Shown: in pieces, positions 1-7,794 of the stretch
Layout: each line of letters begins with the position of its first letter
Numbering within the stretch: the first letter of the stretch is position 1
Origin: Pseudomonadota bacterium
Lineage (GTDB): Bacteria; Pseudomonadota; Gammaproteobacteria; Steroidobacterales; Steroidobacteraceae
Direction of reading: 5' to 3'
NCBI GenBank assembly: GCA_016704655.1
Contig: JADIZR010000008.1
Span: 1 to 64,000, forward strand
DNA: 64,000 nucleotides
Position numbers and translations under genes: made by a program
Notes under the pieces: model-generated
The model's database searches: none
What the model was told of the DNA's origin: nothing
What the model saw: the letters and a program-made list of their open reading frames with translations, nothing else

Positions 1-72
1 GGCTGCATTCACCGGGATTGCGAAGGCGCACAGCCCAAGGCTCAACACCATGTTTCTGAAACAGGCGGACAT
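1..72 (-). CDS. 5' end of an exported protein, cut by the window edge
   Basis: Reading leftward from an ATG at 72 gives 24 codons that run off the window. They start MSACFRNMVLSLGLCAFA and continue IPVNAA, a typical Sec signal peptide: a short start with one Arg, a hydrophobic core and a VNA-A cleavage pattern. Nothing of the mature protein is present, so no function can be given. It is divergent from the DUF4124 gene at 251, so the 178 bases between them should hold both promoters. The call rests only on the signal-peptide pattern. Confidence 0.5.
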   Translation of the reverse strand, partial: MSACFRNMVLSLGLCAFAIPVNAA

Positions 73-250
73 ATCACGCTCTCCCCGCTATCGAGACTGT
101 TGATCGCGTGGCTGATTACATCACGCGTGGCTCGCGCCGCGCCAACGTCCGGGCGATAGTGCCTGGCACCGGGCCCTCGGTCGGGCCGTATTGCGGCCGC
201 GTCCAGGTCGCGCGGATACTGTTTACATTGGGGCGTGCGGGAGAATTGTC

Positions 251-934
251 ATGCGCCAGGCTCGCGACCGATGGGCGTTGAAGTTCGCGGCGATCCTGCT
301 GGTGCCGTTGCTTCTGGGTGCGACCTACAAATGGGTCGATCCGCAGGGTCAGGTGCACTTCACCGATTCGCCGCCGCCCGCAGGCACAGCTTACGAGGTG
401 GTTGCGCCGCCCCATTCACCATCTGGGCCGTCATCGGCCACGCTACCCCCTCACCCGACACGTGCTGCCCTGAAGCCGCCCCGGCAGCAGCTGCCGAACC
501 ACCGTCACGCCACGCTGCCGAGACTGCAATGGCGTCCGCCGACGATGCCCGCTGTGTCGACGCGCTGTTCCGCGCTCGAAGTGCTGGCCGGCGACTGGAA
601 GTTTACAAGCCGGGGCCCGGTAACGACCGGACCTACCTGGACGATCGTGATCGGCCCGGCTGAAGTCGCACGATTGAGCGTCGAGCGTGATGCTAACTGC
701 AGTGATGAGCCGGAGGCGCTCGCGTCGCAGCAGCGGCGTGCGCACGAATTGTTCGAGGCGCTGAGCCCGTGCTGCAGGGAAGCGCGTGAGAAGCTGCAGA
801 ACCTGCAGCGGCCGACTGCTCACAGTGCGCCGTCGGATATCGAGAAGCAGCGGTCCTACATTGCGGCTCACTGCCCCGACGTCAGCCGCGACGGCGTCTG
901 GCTAGCCGACTGGATCTGGGTGCGACATCGGTGA
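251..934 (+). CDS. DUF4124 domain-containing exported protein
   Basis: Predicted 227 aa protein. I chose the ATG at 251 because it places a hydrophobic signal segment (residues 9-24, FAAILLVPLLLGA) at the N-terminus; the longer frame from 191 adds an implausible leader. Directly after the signal comes TYKWVDPQGQVHFTD at residues 25-39, followed by a Pro-rich PPPAG, which is the DUF4124 signature of small periplasmic proteins in Proteobacteria. The remainder contains several Cys residues but no domain I recognise. DUF4124 has no settled biochemical role. The gene ends 9 bases before rsgA and is probably co-transcribed with it. A second DUF4124 module occurs in the M23-like protein at 26334. 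Confidence 0.75.
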   Translation: MRQARDRWALKFAAILLVPLLLGATYKWVDPQGQVHFTDSPPPAGTAYEVVAPPHSPSGPSSATLPPHPTRAALKPPRQQLPNHRHATLPRLQWRPPTMPAVSTRCSALEVLAGDWKFTSRGPVTTGPTWTIVIGPAEVARLSVERDANCSDEPEALASQQRRAHELFEALSPCCREAREKLQNLQRPTAHSAPSDIEKQRSYIAAHCPDVSRDGVWLADWIWVRHR

Positions 935-943
935 ACTGAGGTC

Positions 944-2015
944 ATGGAGCTGGTTGAACTGGGCCTGACGCATTGGTTCGAGGACAAGGCCAGGGAGCTG
1001 CACGGTCCGGATGTGCCCGTTGCCCGGGTGACGGCGGTCGACCGGGGGTCGCTACCTCATCCGCGACGAGCACGGCGAGATACCTGCCGAGCTGACGGGG
1101 AAATTTCTCCATGCCGCCCGATCTTCAGTCGACCTGCCCTGCGTGGGGGATTGGGTTTGCGTGAGCTATCTGGATTCACGATCTCACGCGACGATTCATG
1201 ACGTGCTTCCGCGCAAGTCGCTTCTGCGGCGGAAGGCCCCGGGCCGGGATATCGAATTCCAGATGATCGCTGCCAACATCGATGTAGCGTTCGTCATCCA
1301 GGCCTGTCACTTCGATTTCAACGTGCGCCGGCTCGAGCGCTACCTGGTGATCGTGCGTGAGGGGCACATCGAACCCGTGCTGCTGCTGACCAAGACGGAC
1401 CTGGTCAGCCCGGAAGCGTTGGAACACTTGATCGGCAGGATCCGCCTTGCAGGGATCGACGCGAGAATCGTCGCCCTCAGCAACGTGACGGGCGAAGGCA
1501 TCGATCGCGTTCGCGAACTCGTGTGCCCCGGGCAGACCTACTGCCTGCTCGGCTCATCGGGCGTCGGCAAGACGACGCTCATCAATCAACTGGCGGCCGG
1601 CCCTGCGCTGGAAACCAGGGAGGTCAGCCACACGGGCGAAGGACGTCACACGACCACTCGCCGCCAGCTGATCGTACTCGAGCAAGGGGCCCTGTTGATC
1701 GACATGCCTGGCATGCGCGAGCTGGGGATGCTCGGCGTCGGCGAGGGCATGGACGAAGCCTTCGCCGACATCAGCGAACTCGCCAGGACCTGCCGATTCA
1801 CCGATTGCAGCCACGCCGGCGAGCCGGGTTGCGCCGTTCGTGCGGCAATCGCAACACACGAATTGAGTGAAGAGCACCTGCAGGGCTATCTGAAACTCAT
1901 GAAGGAATCGCAGTTCAACGATCTGTCGTACGTCGAGCGGCGCAGGAAAGACAAGGCGTTCGGCCGGTTCGTGCATTCCGTCATGAAACACAAGAACCGG
2001 CAGGACGACAGCTAA
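944..2015 (+). CDS. rsgA: ribosome small subunit-dependent GTPase A (apparent frameshift)
   Basis: RsgA is a circularly permuted GTPase that helps late maturation of the 30S subunit. The ATG at 944 starts MELVELGLTHWFED, and the OB-fold region then breaks frame at the G run 1044-1048. Removing one G restores a continuous reading through RYLIRDEHGEIPAE to GDWVCVSYLDS and the rest. Downstream the family marks are clear: the G4-like TKTD, the P-loop GSSGVGKTTL near residue 203, switch region TGEGRHTTTR, DMPGM near 252, and the C-terminal zinc knuckle CRFTDCSHAGEPGC near 282. The total span of 1072 bases is one more than a multiple of three, as expected for one inserted base. A sequencing error is more likely than a true null. 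Confidence 0.85.
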
Positions 2016-2071
2016 TACAGCGGATTCGCCGGCGCGCGCCGGCGGCACGCCGGGCGGGCTGCGAGCGAGAT

Positions 2072-3295
2072 TCAAGCGCGGCCGTAGGTCCGCTCGACGT
2101 AGTCCTCGACCAGTTGCTGAAATTCCTCGGCGATGCGCTCGCCCTTGAGCGTCGGGCCTTTCTCGCCGTCGATGTAGACCGGCGCCACCGGGCGCTCGCC
2201 GGTTCCCGGCAGGCTGATGCCGAGATTCGCGTGCTTGCTCTCGCCAGGGCCGTTGACGACGCAGCCCATGACAGCGACCGTCATCTGCTCGACGCCCGCA
2301 TAGCGCTTGCGCCATTCGGGCATGCGATGGCGCAGGTGTGACTGGATATCCTGCGCGAGTTGCTGGAAATACGTCGAGGTCGTGCGTCCGCAGCCGGGGC
2401 AGGCGACGACCATCGGCGTGAACGAGCGCAGGCCCATCGTCTGCAGGATCTCCTGCGCGACGATCACTTCCTGCGTGCGGTCGCCGTTGGGCTCGGGCGT
2501 GAGCGAGACGCGGATGGTGTCGCCAATGCCTTCCTGCAGCAGCACGGAGATGCCCGCGGTCGACGCGACGATGCCCTTGGAGCCCATGCCGGCCTCGGTC
2601 AGGCCGAGGTGCAGCGCGTAGTCGCAGCGGCGCGCGATGTTGCGATAGACGCCGATCAGGTCCTGCACGCCGCTGACCTTGCACGAGATCACGATGCGGT
2701 CGTGCGGCAGGCCGATCTCCTCGGCGCGTGTCGCGCTTTCGAGCGCTGAGACCACCAGTGCCTCTCGCACCACGTCGTTCGCCTCTAGGGGCTGCGTCTG
2801 CTTCGAATTCTCGTCCATCAGTCGCGTCAGAAGGTCCTGGTCGAGGCTGCCCCAGTTGACGCCGATGCGCACCGGCTTGCCGTAGCGGCAGGCCGTCTCG
2901 ACCATCTCGGTGAACTGCGGATCGCGCTTGGCTCCGCGCCCGACGTTGCCCGGGTTGATGCGGTACTTCGCCAGTGCCTCGGCACAGCCAGGGTGCTCGC
3001 GCAGCAGCTTGTGCCCGTTGAAGTGGAAATCGCCTACGATCGGCACCGACACACCCAGTTGCGCCAGCCGTTCGACGATGCGCGGCACCGCGGCGGCGGC
3101 TTCGTCCGTGTTCACGGTGACGCGTACGATTTCCGAACCCGCGATTGCGAGCGCACGAATCTGCAGCGACGTGCCCTCGACGTCGGCCGTGTCGGTGTTG
3201 GTCATCGACTGCACGACGACCGGGTGACCGCCCCCCACCGTCACCGGGCCGATGCGGACCGGCGTGCTCGGGCGACGGACGATAGGACTGCTCAT
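2072..3295 (-). CDS. ispG: 4-hydroxy-3-methylbut-2-enyl diphosphate synthase (flavodoxin/ferredoxin-dependent)
   Basis: IspG (GcpE) converts 2-C-methyl-D-erythritol 2,4-cyclodiphosphate to HMBPP in the MEP isoprenoid pathway, using a [4Fe-4S] cluster. The 407 aa product starts MSSPIVRRPSTPVRIG, followed by the conserved VVVQSMTNTDT TIM-barrel opening. The cluster cysteines are visible in VACPGCGRTTST near residue 300 and VMGCVVNGPGE near 344, followed by an acidic/Gly-rich end. The length fits the bacterial type without the plant insert. The ATG at 3295 overlaps the stop of the upstream DUF885 gene (ATGA), so the two are translationally coupled. The reading frame stays open far upstream, but that extension is only a shadow of the DUF885 gene. 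Confidence 0.95.
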   Translation of the reverse strand: MSSPIVRRPSTPVRIGPVTVGGGHPVVVQSMTNTDTADVEGTSLQIRALAIAGSEIVRVTVNTDEAAAAVPRIVERLAQLGVSVPIVGDFHFNGHKLLREHPGCAEALAKYRINPGNVGRGAKRDPQFTEMVETACRYGKPVRIGVNWGSLDQDLLTRLMDENSKQTQPLEANDVVREALVVSALESATRAEEIGLPHDRIVISCKVSGVQDLIGVYRNIARRCDYALHLGLTEAGMGSKGIVASTAGISVLLQEGIGDTIRVSLTPEPNGDRTQEVIVAQEILQTMGLRSFTPMVVACPGCGRTTSTYFQQLAQDIQSHLRHRMPEWRKRYAGVEQMTVAVMGCVVNGPGESKHANLGISLPGTGERPVAPVYIDGEKGPTLKGERIAEEFQQLVEDYVERTYGRA

Positions 3296-5064
3296 TGGAG
3301 CGCGGCCCTGGTCGCTTCGATCCAGCGACGCACGTTGGCTTCGAGCACGTCGAGCGGAATCGCGCCGCTGCCGAGCACCACGTCGTGGAACGCTCGGATG
3401 TCGAACTGGTCGCCGAGCTGGGCCGTCGCCTCGCCGCGCAGCTGCTTGATCTTCAGTTCGCCGATCTTGTACGCGAGCGCCTGGCCCGGGTTGCCGATGT
3501 AGCGGTCGATCTCGTTGATGATGTCGAGCTCGGTCTTCGCTGCGTTCGCCTTGAAGTAGTCGATGGCCTGCTGCCGCGTCCAGTGCTTGTGATGCAGGCC
3601 GGTGTCGACGACGAGACGCACGGCGCGCCACATCTCGTAAGTCAGCTGGCCGAACTTGTCGTAGGGGTCCTCGTAGAAACCCATCTCCTCGCCGAGGCTT
3701 TCGCTGTAGAGCGCCCAGCCTTCGACGAACGCGGTGGCCTCGAAGTCGCGGCGGAATTTCGGCAGCTCGCCGAGTTCCTGCGCCAGTGAAATCTGCAGGT
3801 GATGGCCCGGCACCGCCTCGTGAATCGTCAGCACGGGGATCTCGTACTTCGGGCGTTCCTCGGGCTTGTAGAGGTTGACGTAGTAGTACCCCGCGCGCTT
3901 GCCGTCCATCGCCGGGCCCTGGTAGTAGGCCGTCGTGGTGTCCGGTGCGACCTGCTCCGCAATCCGCCGCACGCCGTAGGGCATGCGCGGCAGCTTGCCG
4001 AAGTACTGCGGCAACTTCGGGTCCACGCGCTTCGCCATCGCCTCGTACGCCTGCAGCAGCTCCTTCGGGTCCGTGTAGCGGAATTTCGGATCCGTGCGCA
4101 GGTAGGTCAGGAATTCGTCGAAGCTGCCCTTGAAGCCCGTCTTCGCGATGACCTTCATCATCTCGCCGCGGATGCGCGCGACTTCCTTGAGGCCGATCTC
4201 GTGGATTTCGTCCGGCGTCAGCGTGGTCGTGGTGTAGAAGCGCGCGAGCTCGGCATAGCGGGCCTCGCCATTCGGCGTGTCCCACAGGCCGACGGTCTCG
4301 CGGGTCTTCGGCAAGTACTCGTTGACCACGTACTGCTTCAACTTCGTGTACGACGGCACGACGGTCTTCGTGATCGCGTCGCGCGCAGCAGCCTGCAGGC
4401 GCGTCTGCTCAGCCGCCGGGATCGAATCCGGCATCTCGCGGAACGCTTCGTAGAACGGGCTCTTCGTGGGATCCGTGACGATCTGCTTGTCGAGCTGCGG
4501 TGGTACGCGCTGCATGATGATCTCTGGCGGCACCTGGCCGCGCTGCACGCCTTCGCGCATCAGGGCGATGTTCTGGTCGACGAGCTTGTCGATCGTGCCG
4601 ATGCGGCTCAGCCACTGCTCATAGTCTTTGACCGTCTTGAACACGACGACGTCCGCCATGCGGTGCATCGAAGCGAGCCCGCTGCGCTGCGAGAGCGGCG
4701 TGTACTGCGAGCCGTAGTCGTAGGTGTCGATGTTCGCCTGGTACTGGCGGCGGAACAGATCGCGGTTCAGCTGGTCCTCGGGGGTCAGCTGTTGCGGGTC
4801 GATCCGGTCGAGTGCGGCGATGACCGCCTTGTCACCCGCGTAGGAGGCCTGCAAGGCGGCCGGAGAGTAGTCCGGCCACTTGTCGTCGAAGCGGTGGTCG
4901 CCGATGTAGGTGGCCATGACCGGGTTTTCGCGCAGGCTGCGCTCCCATTCGGCGTCGAAAAGTGCGTGCAAGTCCTTGGCAGTGCTGGATTTATCCGGTG
5001 CCTGGGCCGAGACGGGCAACGGCAGGGCGAGCAGCAGGAGCAGGGCGGACAGGACCGGGCGCAT
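3292..5064 (-). CDS. DUF885 family zinc metallopeptidase, exported
   Basis: Predicted 590 aa protein with a clean signal peptide (MRPVLSALLLLLALPLPVSA, cleavage before QAPDKS). The body matches DUF885 proteins, which are gluzincin-like: the metal motif HEAVPGHHLQ lies near residue 416, with a downstream EGWALYSESLGEEMG segment that supplies the third ligand region. The likely role is periplasmic peptide hydrolysis; the substrate is unknown. The start is supported by AGAGAGGT on the minus strand a few bases upstream. It is the first gene of a two-gene unit with ispG, though the functional link is not obvious. The length and all motifs look intact. Confidence 0.88.
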   Translation of the reverse strand: MRPVLSALLLLLALPLPVSAQAPDKSSTAKDLHALFDAEWERSLRENPVMATYIGDHRFDDKWPDYSPAALQASYAGDKAVIAALDRIDPQQLTPEDQLNRDLFRRQYQANIDTYDYGSQYTPLSQRSGLASMHRMADVVVFKTVKDYEQWLSRIGTIDKLVDQNIALMREGVQRGQVPPEIIMQRVPPQLDKQIVTDPTKSPFYEAFREMPDSIPAAEQTRLQAAARDAITKTVVPSYTKLKQYVVNEYLPKTRETVGLWDTPNGEARYAELARFYTTTTLTPDEIHEIGLKEVARIRGEMMKVIAKTGFKGSFDEFLTYLRTDPKFRYTDPKELLQAYEAMAKRVDPKLPQYFGKLPRMPYGVRRIAEQVAPDTTTAYYQGPAMDGKRAGYYYVNLYKPEERPKYEIPVLTIHEAVPGHHLQISLAQELGELPKFRRDFEATAFVEGWALYSESLGEEMGFYEDPYDKFGQLTYEMWRAVRLVVDTGLHHKHWTRQQAIDYFKANAAKTELDIINEIDRYIGNPGQALAYKIGELKIKQLRGEATAQLGDQFDIRAFHDVVLGSGAIPLDVLEANVRRWIEATRAALQ

Positions 5065-5072
5065 GCGGTGAC

Positions 5073-5090
5073 CTCTCTATATAGAAGGAC
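5073..5090 (-). promoter_or_regulatory. possible promoter element upstream of the DUF885 gene
   Basis: The palindrome TCTATATAGA at 5076-5085 is an AT-rich island in a GC-rich spacer between two divergent genes. Read on the minus strand it offers TATATA/TATAGA as a -10 candidate just above the ribosome binding site of the DUF885 gene. No convincing -35 box was found, so this is a weak call. Confidence 0.25.
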
Positions 5091-5240
5091 GCGATGTTCC
5101 GGTCCCGGACGGGCCTTGGCAAGTCATTCACCAGCACGGGTCCCGTGCCGGCCGGGAATTGCCCGTCATCGTTTGGCAGCGACCAGACAGACGCGTACCG
5201 TGCGCGCTGGCAGGTCTACCGATCGAGGAGAGGGCACAAA

Positions 5241-5756
5241 ATGATTCGAAATATCCTGGGCGGCATGGTGCTGGCCGCGTGCGGCACCATCGCATTGGCC
5301 GACACCGCACCCGCGCCTGCGACGAAAGACGAAACAGCGGTGCTTGCCGCCATGGACCGTTACCTGGCTGCGATCTCCGCAAGCGATCTCGACACGATGG
5401 CGTCGATGCAGACGCCGGACGGGACGAACTACCGAGCCCGCGCACTACCGAGCGGCGGTATGGAGATCCTGGGCCGGCCCAACTCCTACTGGGTCGATCC
5501 CGCGCGCAAGGATGGCCACACGTACCGCGAGCGGTACTGGTCACCGACCGTACTGGTCCGGGGCAGCATCGCCATGGTCTGGGCGCCGTACGAGTTCTGG
5601 ATCGACGGCAAAACCAGCCACTGCGGTATCGACACGTTCAGCTTCATCAAGGTCGGCGACGAGTGGCACGTCGCCAACTCGATGTGGACCGTGGAGCCGG
5701 ACGCCTGTCCGGAACTGCGGCCGGCGGATCCGGCGAGCGTTCGTCCTGCGGGCTGA
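5241..5756 (+). CDS. NTF2-like/SnoaL-type exported protein
   Basis: 171 aa. The ATG at 5241 is chosen because GAGGAGAGG lies at 5225-5233 and because the product then begins with a signal peptide (MIRNILGGMVLAACGTIALA, cleavage before DTAPAP). From residue 33 the pattern AVLAAMDRYLAAISASDLD and the later FSFIKVGDEWHVANSMW match the alpha+beta barrel of the NTF2-like (DUF4440/SnoaL) superfamily, a fold used by ketosteroid isomerase-like enzymes and by ligand-binding proteins. No catalytic Asp/His pair can be assigned with confidence. The fold is a good call and the activity unknown. The gene diverges from the DUF885 gene and stands alone. Confidence 0.75.
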   Translation: MIRNILGGMVLAACGTIALADTAPAPATKDETAVLAAMDRYLAAISASDLDTMASMQTPDGTNYRARALPSGGMEILGRPNSYWVDPARKDGHTYRERYWSPTVLVRGSIAMVWAPYEFWIDGKTSHCGIDTFSFIKVGDEWHVANSMWTVEPDACPELRPADPASVRPAG

Positions 5757-6119
5757 GCGCTGTGCCGGATCGATTTCAGTCGCGACGCGCTGTGTCCCGG
5801 CGCGGCTGTGCGGGCGAGTCACTCACTGATGGCGGCGCGGCGATTACGCCAGGCGGGCTGACGCGTGACAGCCAGACGCCGCAAGGTTTACTGGTCCAAA
5901 GCGTGTTGGCGGAAGCCCTGCCGGTCGGTGCCGTGCGCTCTGCCAGCACGGTCAGTGCCGTCGATTTCACTGTGTCTGCCCAGCCCATCGGTGTGCCTCG
6001 CGTTCTTGCCGTGCCACGGGACGTCATCGCTTGCCGTCCTTGCTGACATCCAGATTATCCATCGGTCGTGAACTCAGGCCAGTCACCAGAGTGTTTCTGT
6101 TTGGCGACACGTCGACGAA
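5757..6119. other. 363-base stretch without a convincing gene
   Basis: I see no reading frame here with a ribosome binding site, a family motif or credible composition; the open frames on both strands are Arg/Ser/Pro-rich shadows. No tRNA cloverleaf, clear hairpin-plus-T terminator or repeated unit was recognised. The end of the stretch must hold the promoter of the membrane protein at 6141. Confidence 0.5.
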
Positions 6120-6140
6120 ATGTGGACAATCGCTCCCGGC

Positions 6141-6494
6141 ATGACGAACGAAGCCACGCGTCGATTGCAGACCGTGAAGTTGCTGCACACCTTGATCTGG
6201 GCGGTGTTCGCCGGTTGCGTCGTGGCGATTCCGTGGCTGACCTGGCAGCGAAAGTTCGGCGCTGCGGCCGTGCTGGCAACGATCGTGCTCGGTGAGGTCG
6301 TGGTGCTCTGGTACCACAGGTGGAGTTGTCCGCTCACGGCGGTTGCGGCCCGTTATACCGACGATCGTCGGGCGAATTTCGACATCTACCTGCCCGAGTG
6401 GCTGGCCCGACACAACCAGCGGATCTTCGGGTCGATGTATGTGATCGGGGTCGCGTACCTCGTGGTGATGTACCTGGGTGCCGGAAAGGGTTGA
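6141..6494 (+). CDS. small integral membrane protein, DUF2784-like
   Basis: 117 aa from the ATG at 6141; an in-frame ATG at 6120 would add seven residues and neither has a strong ribosome binding site. Three hydrophobic helices are visible: LLHTLIWAVFAGCVVAIPW, then AAAVLATIVLGEVVVLWY, then a C-terminal SMYVIGVAYLVVMYLG. Between the last two lies a conserved-looking loop, WSCPLTAVAARYTDDR followed by NFDIYLPEWLARHN, a pattern I associate with short membrane proteins of the DUF2784 type. No function is known. It is a single-gene unit preceding the GntR regulator. Confidence 0.65.
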   Translation: MTNEATRRLQTVKLLHTLIWAVFAGCVVAIPWLTWQRKFGAAAVLATIVLGEVVVLWYHRWSCPLTAVAARYTDDRRANFDIYLPEWLARHNQRIFGSMYVIGVAYLVVMYLGAGKG

Positions 6495-6648
6495 CGCTTT
6501 AAGCTGGCGTTTGTCGCTACGCAGAAGCCCGCTGGTTTGTGTCGTGTTGTATTTGTGGGGGGTTGGGGGAAAATCGAGCGACAGTGTGTTCGTTGATCGG
6601 CAGAGTTTCGGCAGGGATCTACGGGTAAGCCGTTGGAGGTGACAGCGC

Positions 6649-7092
6649 ATGGAGGAGTACTGGGCCACGCGGACGGGACGGTGGCGACGGGCGATGCATG
6701 GTCACGAGGGACCGTCGCTGGCGGAGCGGCTGCAGCAGGTGATCCGCCAGGACGTGGAAGCGGGGCAGTTGCCGGCGGGGGCGTTGTTGCCGACGAGCGA
6801 ACGCGTTGCGGCTGAGCTTGTCATCGAGCCGGCGGACGTGCAGGCGGCGTATGCGCGCCTGCTCGCAGACGGGTTGCTCGAAGAACGCGTGGACGGCGTG
6901 CTCTGCATTGCGAGCCAGGGGCGCGAGACGACGATCGGCGACGCAACACAGATCCGCTTCGAGGCGGCGCTGCTCAAGGCGGTGCGTGAAGCGGCGGCCC
7001 GCGGGCTGTCGAGTGCCGAGGCCACCGGGATGTTCAAGGCCGCCGTAATCCGCCTGGAAGAAATGGAGCGGCCGAAGAAGCCGCGGGAGTGA
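6649..7092 (+). CDS. short GntR-family transcriptional regulator (YtrA-like)
   Basis: 147 aa, preceded by a strong GGAGG at 6635-6639. Residues about 24-80 form a GntR winged helix: SLAERLQQVIRQDVEAGQL, the PAGALLPTSERVAAEL turn and the wing LLADGLLEERVDGVLCI. The C-terminal part is only about 60 residues, mostly helical, too short for a FadR, HutC or MocR effector domain, so it resembles the YtrA subgroup. Such regulators usually sit beside an ABC transporter operon, but here the next gene downstream is a broken FrnE homologue and an IS element. Its targets may have been lost or lie elsewhere. Confidence 0.8.
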   Translation: MEEYWATRTGRWRRAMHGHEGPSLAERLQQVIRQDVEAGQLPAGALLPTSERVAAELVIEPADVQAAYARLLADGLLEERVDGVLCIASQGRETTIGDATQIRFEAALLKAVREAAARGLSSAEATGMFKAAVIRLEEMERPKKPRE

Positions 7093-7149
7093 GCAGAATG
7101 CGTTAGTCCGACGCGATCGTGAACGCAGCCTCAAGGCAGGAAATCACGG

Positions 7150-7733
7150 TCACACCGCTGTGTCGGCGCGGCCGCCAGCCCATTCGACGAGAGACTGCTG
7201 CAAGGCCTGGACAAAGGTTGCGCCTGCTCAATGTCGCGGTGGACGTCGGCGGCGAACTGAGTTCCGCTCAACACGTCGCGCACTGCGTCGGCGGGCAGAC
7301 CGGCATCGACGGCGAGTTTCGTCAGCAGGGTGTGGTCGGCGATGTTCTGGCCGTCAACAAAATAGGCTTTGAACAGTCGTTCCTGCACGCCGTCACCCTT
7401 GCCTGCGCTGGCGGCGTAGTGCGCGAGTCGGTGCGCGTCGAAAGTGTTGGCGACGACGGTTCGGTCGTAGTCGAACGCGAGGCCGACCTGCCTCGCCCGG
7501 GCGGAGACGTCGGCGATGGCCTGGCGGGTGACTTCAAGGGTCCAGCCTTTTTTCCGCAAGGTTCTGCACGGCGTTGCGCGAGGGATCGGGCTGCGTGTCG
7601 GGCTGCCGCTGGAAGATCCGCCAGATAATTTCGATCTGTTCGTGGCTCGGCAGCTGCCCGGGCCCGGTCTCGAATTGCGCTTGCCGATGTAGCAGAACGG
7701 ACAGATGACGTCGCTCCAGATCTCGACGGTCAT
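7150..7733 (-). pseudogene. FrnE/DsbA-family oxidoreductase, frameshifted and internally deleted
   Basis: The start MTVEIWSDVICPFCYIGKR, with a CPFC active site, is that of a DsbA-family FrnE-like thiol oxidoreductase. The homology then continues in a second frame (QFETGPGQLPSHEQIEIIW) and returns to the first (KGWTLEVTRQAIADVSARA ... NTFDAHRLAHYA), implying one lost and one gained base near 7672 and 7560. After HRDIEQAQ about two dozen codons that normally carry the cis-Pro GVPFF strand are absent, and the family C-terminus TFVQALQQSLVEWAGG resumes in another frame, ending at 7150. Three lesions including a deletion of the cis-Pro loop mean the gene cannot give a working enzyme. Confidence 0.85.
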
Positions 7734-7745
7734 CTTGCGCGCGAC

Positions 7746-7773
7746 GGCAGGTCCGGTCGAACGCGGACCTGCC
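7746..7773. other. perfect 10-bp hairpin beside the IS element
   Basis: GGCAGGTCCG at 7746-7755 and CGGACCTGCC at 7764-7773 are exact complements around an 8-base loop. Neither side has a T tract, so it is not a canonical intrinsic terminator. It lies between the broken FrnE gene and the left end of the IS and could be a REP-like palindrome or a relic of an earlier insertion. Confidence 0.5.
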
Positions 7774-7794
7774 GCCCTTAATCATTAGACGGGC

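Noticed and set aside
2029..2060. GC-rich palindrome between rsgA and ispG as an intrinsic terminator
   Set aside because: The stem GCCGGCGCGCGCCGGC is strong but no T tract follows on either strand.
2072..4285. Apparent 737-aa extended IspG
   Set aside because: Only the last 407 residues are IspG. The rest is a shadow of the DUF885 gene, and IspG has a good ATG at 3295 overlapping the DUF885 stop.
3799..5244. 481-codon plus-strand frame opposite the DUF885 gene
   Set aside because: Composition is that of a reverse shadow (many Arg, Val, Leu without motifs), and the DUF885 gene covers the same DNA with signal peptide and metal site.
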